Below are positions 1 to 6,932 of a DNA stretch of 61,872 nt, piece by piece. The translations under genes were made by a program, and so were the position numbers. The DNA is taken from positions 1-61,872 of the forward strand of contig CAMTMX010000009.1 in NCBI GenBank assembly GCA_947073495.1. Reading direction: 5' to 3'. The DNA comes from an uncultured Porphyromonadaceae bacterium (GTDB taxonomy: Bacteria; Bacteroidota; Bacteroidia; Bacteroidales; Muribaculaceae). The notes under the pieces were generated by a model. That model searched no databases. It had not been told where the DNA came from and saw only the letters and a list, made by a program, of their open reading frames with translations. Each line of letters opens with the position of its first letter. Position 1 is the first letter of the stretch.

Positions 1-411
1 GAGCACATATACACTGCCGCCTTGGTCACCGACAGGTATTGCTGCTCTCTTTTTCTCGCTGTGAACACGTTGGAGTACCTTCAAAGCGAAGACGAAGAAC
101 CCGATGACGAGAGCAAATGGCATCCGGATGAATGGGGATATTCCGACGGACATGGCAGCGAACTGGTGAAGCTCAGCAAATCGCTGTGGGAAAACCACAA
201 TACTTTGCCGGGAGAAGACTTTTTCTTCAACGCAATGATATCTGCTATGAATCAGGTCAAAGATTCGGGAATATTCGGAGAGCGCACACAAGAAATCACA
301 TTCTTCATTTCAATATCTGACGATGAAGATGCTGAAAACCTCGAAGACTCGTCAGCCATGATGCTGAACAGCCCCGAACTGACAGCAATTTTTTTGAATA
401 GAAACAGATAA
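1..411 (+). CDS. C-terminal part of a DUF4303-like protein (5' end outside window)
   Basis: The reading frame is open from the first base of the window and ends at a TAA at 409-411. A TTG at position 22 could serve as a start, but codons before it (EHIYTAAL) continue the same style of protein, so the gene is probably cut by the window edge. The visible 136 residues are acidic and contain an aromatic strand region resembling the DUF4303 family (sequence such as YTAALVTDRYCC followed by an EDEEPDDESKWHPDEWGY segment). Function of that family is unknown; some members sit near polymorphic toxin immunity genes, but nothing here shows that. No Cys pairs or signal peptide are visible. The assignment is from memory of the family only. 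Confidence 0.55.
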   Translation, partial: EHIYTAALVTDRYCCSLFLAVNTLEYLQSEDEEPDDESKWHPDEWGYSDGHGSELVKLSKSLWENHNTLPGEDFFFNAMISAMNQVKDSGIFGERTQEITFFISISDDEDAENLEDSSAMMLNSPELTAIFLNRNR

Positions 412-517
412 TCTTGGATATTGTTTTATACAGGATGAACAGAACAGTCCATATCAATATTTGGATCTTACCAAAAATATGACATGGTTGATAATTATAG
501 AGAATCTGCGATTGAGC

Positions 518-1816
518 TCAGTCGCGGAGACAGCCGATTGGGATAATTTTCACTCCGTCCTCTCGGGTATAAGCAATTTCTCCTCCTGTGAGAACAATCA
601 GCAAATCCGGTTCTTGAAGTCTGATTTGCTTCTCCGCCTTATTTTTCTCGGCAACAAGGCGTTTGATTTCAAGGAGGTGTTTTGCGCCATCCTCAATCTC
701 CCTGCTCCCGAGTTTGCACTCTATCAACGCGTATCGTCCGTCATCCAGGTGTAAAACAGCGTCAGCCTCTAAGCCAAAGCGATCATGATAATATGACAAC
801 TGTCCACCCAATGCTTGCGAATATACCCGCAGGTCTCGGAAGCAGAGACACTCAAAGATAAATCCGAATGTATTCAGGTCAAGTTCAAGACTCTCAGGAG
901 ATGCGCCCAAAGATGCCACGGCAATAGACGGATCCACAAAACAACGTTTCTTTCCTGTGCGTATTACCGTTTTTGAACGAATGGCGGGCGACCATGCTTC
1001 GATGTCATCTATTACAAACAGTTTTTCCAGCGCGCCTACATAGTCATCAAACGTTGGCATCGACGTTCCCTCCATTTCCTCTGCGACATCTGCAACCATT
1101 GAAGTTTTCTTCGCCAAAGTACAGATATTCCGGGCATAAGAACGAAGAATCAGCCGTGCTAATGTTGGATTTCTACGGGTCTTGTCCACTCTTGAAATAT
1201 CCTTATCGCAGATTTCATCAACATAATCTTTTGCGATGAGCAATTTTGCTTTTGCGCTCATTTCATCAAGCGAGGCTGGCCATCCACCACGGCATGCGGC
1301 AAATATTAACTGCTCAATGGAGAGTTGCGACATTTCACCGTCAATATCATAATCAGGTTCATCAAATAGACGACGCAATGAAATAGAGCCATTCGATTCA
1401 AGAGATTCAAACAGACTCATCGGATACATTGCCATTTTGGTAATGCGACCGGTTCCGGTATGCATTATCTCATCATCGTCAATTACGGTAGATCCGGTCA
1501 GAATAAACTGTCCTTTCTCTCTACGTTCATCTACAGCATGACGCACTGCATCCCATATAACCGGAGCGACCTGCCATTCATCAATGAGGCGTGGAGTGTC
1601 ACCTTTAAGCAGTAGCGACGGCTTTGTACGTGCAGTAGCAAGATAGCCTTCCCGTCGGTCCGGATCCTGCATCTTTATGACGCTTGCCGCCCGACGTTCA
1701 GCCGTAGTCGTCTTGCCACACCACTTAGGTCCAGCAATCTGCACCGCACCGAAAGCCTCAAGTCTCAAGTCAAGTGTTTTGTCAGCGATTCTTTTCAGAT
1801 ATTTTATCTCTTTCAT
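518..1816 (-). CDS. ATP-binding protein, AAA_14 plus DUF4143
   Basis: A 432-residue protein of the widespread archaeal/bacterial AAA-DUF4143 ATPase family. Walker A is GPKWCGKTTTA near residue 30, a Walker B-like RLIDEWQ lies near residue 76, and ILTGST (sensor 1) follows. The C-terminal third carries the DUF4143 nuclease-like fold with EADAVL and ALIECKLG, resembling a PD-(D/E)XK core. Length is usual for the family (about 400-450). The biological role is not established; such genes are sporadic and spread horizontally, and several have been proposed to be defence or toxin-like. It is a single gene here, transcribed leftward, with an unusual 23-bp tandem repeat just upstream of its start. 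Confidence 0.9.
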   Translation of the reverse strand: MKEIKYLKRIADKTLDLRLEAFGAVQIAGPKWCGKTTTAERRAASVIKMQDPDRREGYLATARTKPSLLLKGDTPRLIDEWQVAPVIWDAVRHAVDERREKGQFILTGSTVIDDDEIMHTGTGRITKMAMYPMSLFESLESNGSISLRRLFDEPDYDIDGEMSQLSIEQLIFAACRGGWPASLDEMSAKAKLLIAKDYVDEICDKDISRVDKTRRNPTLARLILRSYARNICTLAKKTSMVADVAEEMEGTSMPTFDDYVGALEKLFVIDDIEAWSPAIRSKTVIRTGKKRCFVDPSIAVASLGASPESLELDLNTFGFIFECLCFRDLRVYSQALGGQLSYYHDRFGLEADAVLHLDDGRYALIECKLGSREIEDGAKHLLEIKRLVAEKNKAEKQIRLQEPDLLIVLTGGEIAYTREDGVKIIPIGCLRD

Positions 1817-1864
1817 AAGTGCCTACAAAATTAATGATTAAATCTTATATTTCAAAATTGTATT

Positions 1865-1979
1865 GTGTTTTTGATAGGATTTGCTTTGTGTTTCTGATAA
1901 GATTTACTTTGTGTTTTTGATAAGATTTACTTTGTGTTTTTGATAAGATTTACTTTGTGTTTTTGATTGTATTTGCTTT
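1865..1979. repeat. Tandem repeat, five copies of a 23-bp unit
   Basis: GTGTTT recurs at 1865, 1888, 1911, 1934 and 1957, exactly 23 bp apart. The unit reads approximately GTGTTTTTGATAAGATTTAC plus CTT-like bases; the two middle units are identical and the outer ones diverge (GATAGG, GATTGT). The array lies 49 bp upstream of the AAA/DUF4143 ATPase start. There are no spacers, so it is not a CRISPR array. On the minus strand each unit carries a CAAA-rich stretch that could act as a binding site or a copy-number-variable upstream region for the ATPase gene. Confidence 0.9.
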
Positions 1980-2030
1980 GTTAAATTGAGTTAAAATATA
2001 TAAGCTTTCCCCAATAGGGAAATATATCAT

Positions 2031-2038
2031 TACATTTG
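2031..2038 (+). promoter_or_regulatory. Bacteroidetes -7 box (TACATTTG)
   Basis: TACATTTG matches the TAnnTTTG -7 consensus of Bacteroidetes and lies 22 bp upstream of the small membrane ORF at 2061. No convincing -33 TTTG is seen at the usual distance. Confidence 0.5.
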
Positions 2039-2060
2039 CAATATCAGGGAGGTCTTTTTG

Positions 2061-2156
2061 ATGGAGAAACATCGCGATTTTCTGTTTCTTGCCAGCTCAG
2101 TATGGTTGTTACTGGCAGTACTGTTGCACAGGTTGATGTTTGTGGCACAGTCATAA
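2061..2156 (+). CDS. 31-residue single-pass membrane peptide
   Basis: ATG at 2061 is preceded by a strong Shine-Dalgarno (GGGAGG at 2047-2052) at good spacing and by a TACATTTG -7 box. The product is MEKHRDFLFLASSVWLLLAV and then LLHRLMFVAQS: a charged N-terminus, about 17 hydrophobic residues that would span the membrane, and a short tail. It stands alone between the ATPase repeat array and the GrpB gene, which has its own -7 box. I do not recognise the family. Support comes from RBS, promoter and membrane-segment character together; it could still be a chance ORF. Confidence 0.5.
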   Translation: MEKHRDFLFLASSVWLLLAVLLHRLMFVAQS

Positions 2157-2202
2157 CCCGGTTTTTCTTTCTTCGAAAATAGCAAATATTCGTACTTTTA
2201 CT

Positions 2203-2210
2203 TAACTTTG
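2203..2210 (+). promoter_or_regulatory. -7 box (TAACTTTG) for the GrpB-family gene
   Basis: TAACTTTG fits TAnnTTTG and would start transcription near 2217, leaving a leader of about 40 nt to the ATG at 2260. Confidence 0.55.
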
Positions 2211-2259
2211 TAGGGGGGAGGCTGTCTTGTCGTAAGCTGATTTAGACGAAAGTAAATTC

Positions 2260-2859
2260 ATGAAATTTGAAAACGGGAGGTATTCTTTTAAGGAAATGGA
2301 ATCAGATAAGAAAACTCTTAAGGATATGACATTGGAAGAACTGTGGCAATTGTTTCCCATAGTTCTGGTTCCACATAATCCTCAATGGAAATATTGGGCA
2401 CGCGAGGAGATAGCTCTTCTGTCAGCATTGCTTTCAGGTTATAATCCAACTATTAATCATATAGGTAGTACCGCAGTGCCCGATATTTATGCCAAACCTA
2501 TAGTTGATATTCTTGTTGAGGTTTCAGCCGATATTGACCGGTTGTTGATAAAGCCTATAATGGAGGGTGGCGGTTATATTTGTATGTCGGAATCTGAATG
2601 TCGTGTCAGTTTCAACAAAGGGTATACGCCGGAGGGTTATGCGGAGAAGGTATTCCATATCCATTTTCATATATCCGGAGACAACGATGAAATCTTTTTT
2701 CGCGATTATCTGATTGCTCATCCAGAAGTTGGCAAAAAATATGAGCGGTTGAAATTATCACTGTTGCCCAAGTACAGAAACAACCGTGATGGATATACAG
2801 AAGCAAAAACAGAGTTTGTAAGGCAAGTAACCGATCTGGCAAAACACGAATATTTATGA
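2260..2859 (+). CDS. GrpB family (UPF0157) nucleotidyltransferase-like protein
   Basis: A 199-residue protein with the GrpB hallmark region: NPQWKYWAREE, then INHIGSTAVPDIYAKPIVDI near residues 65-85 (the GST...KPIxDI nucleotidyltransferase-like motif) and HIHFH further on. Family members are usually 165-180 residues; the extra about 28 at the N-terminus (before MTLEELWQLFP) may mean translation starts at a later Met (MESDKK or MTLEEL). The fold belongs to the nucleotidyltransferase superfamily, with no firmly known substrate. Its stop overlaps the ATG of a frameshifted AraC remnant by ATGA, so the two once formed an operon. Confidence 0.88.
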   Translation: MKFENGRYSFKEMESDKKTLKDMTLEELWQLFPIVLVPHNPQWKYWAREEIALLSALLSGYNPTINHIGSTAVPDIYAKPIVDILVEVSADIDRLLIKPIMEGGGYICMSESECRVSFNKGYTPEGYAEKVFHIHFHISGDNDEIFFRDYLIAHPEVGKKYERLKLSLLPKYRNNRDGYTEAKTEFVRQVTDLAKHEYL

Positions 2860-2995
2860 AATTTGTCATGCCGAGAGAGGAATTGCGTCCGTATGTACGC
2901 TATTATTGGAAGCTTGAGGGTGATGAGCCGTTCAGGGTGCTACATTTCCTATAGGGTGTCCTCAGGTTATATTCCATCGAAAAACAGAAATCTCC
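2856..2995 (+). pseudogene. 5' remnant of an AraC-type regulator (DUF6597-like N-terminus)
   Basis: Starting at the ATG overlapping the GrpB stop, the frame encodes MKFVMPREELRPYVRYYW and ends at a TAG at 2952-2954. Shifting by one base at about 2945 restores PIGCPQVIFHRK, which fits the conserved N-terminal sensor of AraC regulators of the DUF6597 type (LxPYVRxYW then LPxGCxxLIFH). After about 140 bp no homology remains and the HTH half is missing. The gene is frameshifted and truncated. Confidence 0.7.
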
Positions 2996-3072
2996 TGAAA
3001 GAATGAAATACCCCTTTCTTCGTTATAGTAACGGACGGCATATGGCCGTCCGTCATTATGTCGGGATTTAAG

Positions 3073-4032
3073 TTACTTGTTCATCCATATGGTTGCAAAT
3101 TCATCAGCTTCTTTTTCTTTCTCAGGATCTTTGTCGCCGTAATTGACATTCTCCATAAAGATGTCTTTCTTGCCGTGCAGTAAGATATGACCAATCTCAT
3201 GGAAGAGTGTATTCCAGAAATCGACTTCGTTTTCAAACCTCTTGGCAATTTGGATACATGGTACACCGTAGATATATCTGGCGCATCCTTTGACCGGTGC
3301 TGAGGAAAGCGTTTCTGTGAAAATCAGCTTAATTCCGGCGTTACCAAGTAGTGATGCCAGCCGCCCTTGATGATCGGTTGTGCCAGACTTCCTTATTTCT
3401 GCAATATCATTCAGAATACTTCGGAGAAGTTTGGGTGTATATTTTATCGTTACAGATATTTCTCCAGCCTGGATCTCGCCCTGACGCAGCCATGCAGAAA
3501 GGGCATAGGGGTCACAAGCTTCAGCGAGCGAAATGCTGAAGGCTACACGAAGTCTCTGATTGAGATAAAAATCCTCCCAACCCTTCGGAGAACTGACGGC
3601 AAAGAATGTACATAAAACATCAACAATATTTTTTGTGTCTCCTTGCGCGTCAGTTATATCGGAGAACCACCCGAGACTAGATATTTCTTCGTATGGAAAC
3701 TTCTTTGCCCAACACAGTCCTTCTTTAAGAGATTTTTCCCTCTTTTTACGTGCTATAAATTCGTCATAACTTTTTTGATGGCGAAGCCACATAGTTGCCG
3801 GTATTTTAGTTACCATCTCAAATGCGACAGCCATATCGGGAGTAATAGAACTTTTGCCTTTCAAGACTGCAATAATTGTCTTTTCGGGTTTGGAAACCCT
3901 TGTGGCAAATTCTTTCACTCCCATTCCCATTTCCTGAAGCTTTTCTTCAAGAGTCTCGCCTGGATGATAAACAACCGGCAGCTTTGCTGGGTCGAAAAAC
4001 GGTCTTGTCTGAGCCATATTTTTATTTGCCAT
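3073..4032 (-). CDS. HigA-type antitoxin fused to an ImmA/IrrE-like metallopeptidase
   Basis: The 319-residue protein starts at an ATG overlapping the end of the toxin gene; an open frame extends 29 codons further upstream, but those codons overlap the toxin, so MANKNMAQTRPFF (4032) or MAQTRPFF (4017) is the likely start. The N-terminal about 95 residues form a HigA-like HTH (GETLEEKLQEMGMGVKEFA, then SKPEKTIIAVLKGKSSITPD). The C-terminal half carries a zinc peptidase signature, FHEIGHILLHGKKD, near residue 280 and a downstream EKEADEFA helix with a third ligand, as in ImmA/IrrE proteins. It represses and neutralises the adjacent HigB-like toxin and may be self-processed or inducible through the peptidase domain (inference). 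Confidence 0.88.
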   Translation of the reverse strand: MANKNMAQTRPFFDPAKLPVVYHPGETLEEKLQEMGMGVKEFATRVSKPEKTIIAVLKGKSSITPDMAVAFEMVTKIPATMWLRHQKSYDEFIARKKREKSLKEGLCWAKKFPYEEISSLGWFSDITDAQGDTKNIVDVLCTFFAVSSPKGWEDFYLNQRLRVAFSISLAEACDPYALSAWLRQGEIQAGEISVTIKYTPKLLRSILNDIAEIRKSGTTDHQGRLASLLGNAGIKLIFTETLSSAPVKGCARYIYGVPCIQIAKRFENEVDFWNTLFHEIGHILLHGKKDIFMENVNYGDKDPEKEKEADEFATIWMNK

Positions 4033-4360
4033 GATAGTTTGTAATCTCAATAACTTCGACACCCTTGATTTCCAGCCAGACATATCTGCCAGAGGCATCA
4101 GTTGGAATAGGGTCTTCATGTGGTTCGAATATCAAGCGGTAGGGTTGGTCAAGGTCGCATGCCCATTGTCCTTTCCTGTCAGCTTTCAATTCGTGAAAAT
4201 TGCCGGGTTCATTGCGCACATCTTCAAGAGTAGTCGCGTCTACCAAAGCACCTAATCTTTTAAGAAAAAGCTTTGCCCTTAATGCCCCGAGTTCTCTTGT
4301 CAGTTTGGAAGGGTTATCCAGCAATTTTTCGAGTTTTTTATTTTGAAACGATATGTTCAC
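4022..4360 (-). CDS. HigB-like (RelE/ParE superfamily) toxin
   Basis: A 112-residue protein with the order of a HigB/killer-type mRNA interferase: N-terminal helices (KLTRELGALRAKLFLKRLGAL), then LKADRKGQWACDLDQPYRLIFEP, and a C-terminal VWLEIKGVEVIEITNYHGK. The RLIFEP strand and the terminal Tyr-His fit the family. Toxin precedes antitoxin, the usual higBA order, and the stop codon overlaps the antitoxin start, implying translational coupling. Length is usual. Candidate palindromic operators lie 19-85 bp upstream. Confidence 0.88.
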   Translation of the reverse strand: MNISFQNKKLEKLLDNPSKLTRELGALRAKLFLKRLGALVDATTLEDVRNEPGNFHELKADRKGQWACDLDQPYRLIFEPHEDPIPTDASGRYVWLEIKGVEVIEITNYHGK

Positions 4361-4378
4361 TCTTTTTGTTTAATTGAT

Positions 4379-4444
4379 TTACACATTGTGTAACCTATTT
4401 TGCATGTAAAATTAGTAATATATTTTTAATTACACAAACTGTAA
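4379..4444 (-). promoter_or_regulatory. Candidate higBA promoter/operator with two palindromes
   Basis: TTACACATTGTGTAA (4379-4393) has perfect 7-bp arms around a central T. A degenerate copy, TTACACAAACTGTAA, lies at 4430-4444. On the minus strand, TTTG inside the distal copy (4435-4438) and TAATTTTA near 4407-4414 are about 20 nt apart, fitting a Bacteroidetes promoter enclosed by the two palindromes. This is the layout expected for autorepression by the HTH antitoxin; binding itself is inferred. Confidence 0.55.
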
Positions 4445-4613
4445 TTGATTTTGTTTGCCATATATAATTCTTTTCTTTATTACGAGATACGCCGGATAAC
4501 ACAGGTTATTTGATGAAAATTTCAAATTTTATTAGTAACTTAGTGGTTGAATTAGTAAATTTATTTACTACATTTAAAGTAAGAATGGTAATTCTTTCAT
4601 TATATGATTTGAT

Positions 4614-4934
4614 ATGGCATGCACGGTTGAATTTATTGAATTTATCTGCACAACGCTTGCTCCTTTAGGGGAGGTCCGTAGCAGAAAAATGATGGGTGAT
4701 TATGTAATATACGTTAATGAGAAGTGTGTGATCACGGCATGTGATAATATAGCGTATGTAAAGAAATTACCTTGCATCGAAGGGATGATGGAAGATGCTG
4801 AATGTGGAACTCCTTATCCCGGTGCAAAGGAAGCATACATTCTTGATTTTGCAAATTCATACAACGTGTTGAAGATTATCGAAGTGCTTTGGGAACATCT
4901 TCCATTTCCAAAGTCAAAGCAAAAGAAAAAATGA
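4614..4934 (+). CDS. TfoX N-terminal domain protein
   Basis: A 106-residue protein made almost only of a TfoX_N (Sxy N-terminal) domain: VRSRKMMGDYVIYVNEKCV near residues 22-41, then NIAYVKKL. Stand-alone TfoX_N proteins are common in Bacteroidetes and Firmicutes; unlike Sxy/TfoX of gammaproteobacteria there is no C-terminal domain, so a role in competence should not be assumed. A lysine-rich tail (SKQKKK) ends the protein. Its stop overlaps an ATG of a 33-codon ORF leading directly to the DJ-1 family gene, suggesting one transcript. Confidence 0.85.
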   Translation: MACTVEFIEFICTTLAPLGEVRSRKMMGDYVIYVNEKCVITACDNIAYVKKLPCIEGMMEDAECGTPYPGAKEAYILDFANSYNVLKIIEVLWEHLPFPKSKQKKK

Positions 4935-5032
4935 AGCGACAAAGTATACATTCTGTACCCGGATCTTTGCCGGTTAAGGGTATGGAAGTGTATCTTCCAC
5001 GAATAATGAATCGAACTACAAAAACACTATAA
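4931..5032 (+). CDS. Possible 33-residue ORF bridging tfoX-like and DJ-1 genes
   Basis: ATG at 4931 overlaps the TfoX-like stop as ATGA, and the TAA at 5030-5032 ends one base before the next ATG at 5034. The ORF therefore fills the whole gap. The product begins MKRQSIHSVPGSLPVKGMEV; I recognise no domain. It may be a real coupled peptide or simply a read-through linker that keeps ribosomes moving into the DJ-1 gene. Confidence 0.3.
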   Translation: MKRQSIHSVPGSLPVKGMEVYLPRIMNRTTKTL

Positions 5033-5033
5033 T

Positions 5034-5642
5034 ATGAGTAATGAGATACTTTATGTATTGCTGCCTGATTTTGCTTCACATGAGATGGTTTATCTGATGG
5101 AAGCTATAAGCAGCGATGAACAACAATTAAAGTCAGATCCGAAATATATCAACAGAATTGTGGCACCGTCGTTGACGCCTGTTGAGGCAATAGGCGGCTT
5201 CAAGGTTGTTCCTGATTATTCATTCGACAATATGCCGGATGATTACGCCGCACTCGTGCTGATAGGGGGGTACGGATGGTTGTCGCCTGCCGCTGAAGAT
5301 GTTGTGCCGGTTGTAAGAAAGGCAATAGAGAGCGGAAAAATAGTCGGTGCAATCTGTAATGGAGCATCCTTTATGGCAAAGTCAGGGTTACTCAACAATG
5401 TGAAACACACCGGCAACGGGATCGAACAATTGAAACTTTGGGGAGGTGAAAATTATACCAATCAAGATGGGTACGTTCATCAGCAAGCGGTGGCGGATAA
5501 GAATATTGTCACAGCCAACGGTTCCGGAGTACTTGAATTTACACGTGAATTACTTCTGCTTCTTGACAATGATACACCTGAACGAATAGATATGTATTAT
5601 CAATTCAACAAGCAAGGCTTCTGTGCGCTTTTCCCAAATTAA
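5034..5642 (+). CDS. DJ-1/PfpI family protein (class I glutamine amidotransferase-like)
   Basis: A 202-residue single-domain protein. It opens with ILYVLLPDFASHEMVYLMEA, the first strand-helix of the family with a Glu-type motif. The nucleophile elbow GAICNGASFMAKSGLLNN near residue 104 presents the catalytic Cys. Length and motifs resemble YoaZ/PfpI-like putative proteases or glyoxalase/deglycase relatives; the exact activity cannot be read. No signal peptide, so cytoplasmic. It ends just before a strong bidirectional terminator. Confidence 0.88.
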   Translation: MSNEILYVLLPDFASHEMVYLMEAISSDEQQLKSDPKYINRIVAPSLTPVEAIGGFKVVPDYSFDNMPDDYAALVLIGGYGWLSPAAEDVVPVVRKAIESGKIVGAICNGASFMAKSGLLNNVKHTGNGIEQLKLWGGENYTNQDGYVHQQAVADKNIVTANGSGVLEFTRELLLLLDNDTPERIDMYYQFNKQGFCALFPN

Positions 5643-5678
5643 ACCAAATGCAGTTGTGGGAGGAGAACCCGATATGTA

Positions 5679-5713
5679 TAAAAAAGATGTGGAATACTAT
5701 TCCACATCTTTTT
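5679..5713. terminator. Bidirectional terminator between the DJ-1 gene and ferredoxin
   Basis: AAAAAAGATGTGGAATA and its inverted copy TATTCCACATCTTTTTT form a long stem with a very short loop and T-tracts in both directions, between converging genes. Confidence 0.85.
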
Positions 5714-5722
5714 TTTATTGGT

Positions 5723-5944
5723 TTACAGTTTGTTATTGCGTATTTTACGGACTGTGAAACATCCTTTAGGACATGTATTGACGCAGATGTTGCATCCGAT
5801 ACAGTCTTGATATGTAGGCATGGCATGACGATGCCATAAAAATTTCATCTTTTTGATGGCTTTGCGAGGACATGCCTCAACGCATTGCCAGCATGCCGTG
5901 TATCTACGCGGTGAGAACATCGGATAAAGGGTTGTCTTTTTCAT
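5723..5944 (-). CDS. Small 4Fe-4S dicluster ferredoxin-like protein
   Basis: A 73-residue protein with two Cys clusters. The second, CIGCNICVNTCP, is a complete CxxCxxCxxxCP motif. The first, YTACWQCVEACP, keeps only three of the four Cys: the position expected for the leading Cys is Tyr. Because ferredoxin clusters exchange their fourth ligand, one cluster may be a 3Fe-4S or lost. Cytoplasmic electron carrier is the likely role. There is no neighbouring oxidoreductase to name a partner, and the genes on its upstream side are remnants. Confidence 0.8.
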   Translation of the reverse strand: MKKTTLYPMFSPRRYTACWQCVEACPRKAIKKMKFLWHRHAMPTYQDCIGCNICVNTCPKGCFTVRKIRNNKL

Positions 5945-5979
5945 TTTAATATTGGTTATTTGGTTCCTGTTAATATCCC

Positions 5980-6177
5980 CTAATCATCGTCAGGCATGTT
6001 TTCCGGCGTACCAAACTGTCTGACTTTCCTGCCGAAATCAAGCGAAAGATTGAATTTGATTGCAAAGTAAGAACTGCTGCGCCAGCTATGGGCTTTTGAT
6101 GTGTACGGGGCAAGGGCAGACAAATTACGTGTATTCATCCAGTAATCTGATGCTGTGAAGTACATCAATGCCCACAT
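5980..6177 (-). pseudogene. C-terminal remnant of an outer-membrane beta-barrel protein
   Basis: The 65 codons look like the last two strands of a large TonB-receptor-like barrel (OMP_b-brl family): SDYWMNTRNLSAL, then SSSYFAIKFNLSLDFGRKVR and an acidic tail ENMPDDD. Such ends, with FGRK followed by N/D-rich residues, close 700-900 residue barrels. The rest of the gene is absent, and the preceding sequence is a truncated sigma factor, so this is a fragment. Confidence 0.6.
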
Positions 6178-6210
6178 AATTAGTTGTTTAAATATGTAGA
6201 TAATGAAATT

Positions 6211-6552
6211 TTAATCTTGCGAAATCAGCGCATCGTAAAGATCATGAAATCGCTTGCGCAGATATTTTACAGCATAATGTTTCCTGGAAAGTAGGGTTGC
6301 AGTGGGGATTCCGGTAGCATTAGATATATCTTTGACCGGCATCCCGTCAAATACTGTCAGGCAGAATACCTCACTCTGTTCGGGTGGAAGTTCCGATAAA
6401 GCTGCATCGAGTTCTTCCCATACTAAATTCCGTAGAAAAACTGTGTCCGGAATATCTTGGGGAGTACAAAAAAGAGTTTGAGTAATCTCTTCGCATACCT
6501 GATCTTCAACATCAAATGAGATTTCACGCTTTTTCGCCAGAAATCGCCCCAT
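6211..6552 (-). pseudogene. Truncated sigma-70 family factor (regions 3-4 only)
   Basis: From MGRFLAKKREISFD onward the frame encodes the last part of a Bacteroidetes sigma factor: ELDAALSELPPEQSEVFCLT, VFDGMPVKDISNATGIPTAT and LLSRKHYAVKYLRKRFHDLY, a complete region 4 HTH. Region 2 (core RNA polymerase and -10 recognition) is missing. The open frame continues upstream only in a shadow of the membrane-protein gene. The simplest reading is a deletion that fused the 3' part of the sigma gene to the 5' part of the next gene. Confidence 0.6.
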
Positions 6553-6758
6553 AATAACACGAGCGCTATAATGCCCCCTCCTGTAAGTATTTGTCCCAAA
6601 AAGAACATGCCGACACTTTCGCAGAAGGTGAGGGTGGCGAAACCGCAGGCAACAGGCATGATATGGTTCCATAATGCCATTATAGCTAAACCAGCCAATG
6701 CGGGAAAGATTACAAAAAAGAGGAGAAGAAGGAATATTGTTTTAATTACTTTTTTCAT
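6423..6758 (-). CDS. Small membrane protein, probably a deletion hybrid
   Basis: The N-terminal about 65 residues contain two hydrophobic helices (KTIFLLLLFFVIFPALAG and ESVGMFFLGQILTGGG), resembling the small membrane proteins that accompany sigma factors of this type in Bacteroidales. From about residue 70 the frame runs over the truncated sigma coding sequence in another phase and gives a basic, low-information tail, so the native C-terminus has been lost. A TATTTTTG -7 box lies on this strand at 6818-6825. Expression is possible, function unknown. Confidence 0.5.
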   Translation of the reverse strand: MKKVIKTIFLLLLFFVIFPALAGLAIMALWNHIMPVACGFATLTFCESVGMFFLGQILTGGGIIALVLLWGDFWRKSVKSHLMLKIRYAKRLLKLFFVLPKIFRTQFFYGI

Positions 6759-6901
6759 TGTTCCTGAATTTTGAGTCTGTTTAATAGAGCTGCTCTGTCA
6801 ATTAAGACACGCTTCATCAAAAATATTTTAGCCTACAGATAATTTTATTTTAAATATTTAGATTTTTATTAAAAAATAGATGTAGTCGGGATAATTATCA
6901 T

Positions 6902-6909
6902 TACTTTTG
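6902..6909 (+). promoter_or_regulatory. -7 box (TACTTTTG) for the GNAT gene
   Basis: TACTTTTG fits TAnnTTTG, 24 bp before the ATG at 6933. Confidence 0.5.
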
Positions 6910-6932
6910 TATGTTGAATTAAATATTAAACA

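Noticed and set aside
1865..1979. CRISPR array
   Set aside because: Units abut without spacers and no cas genes are present; it is a simple tandem repeat.
4125..4139. tRNA-like GTTCGAATATC
   Set aside because: T-loop-like word only; it lies inside the HigB gene and no cloverleaf can be built.
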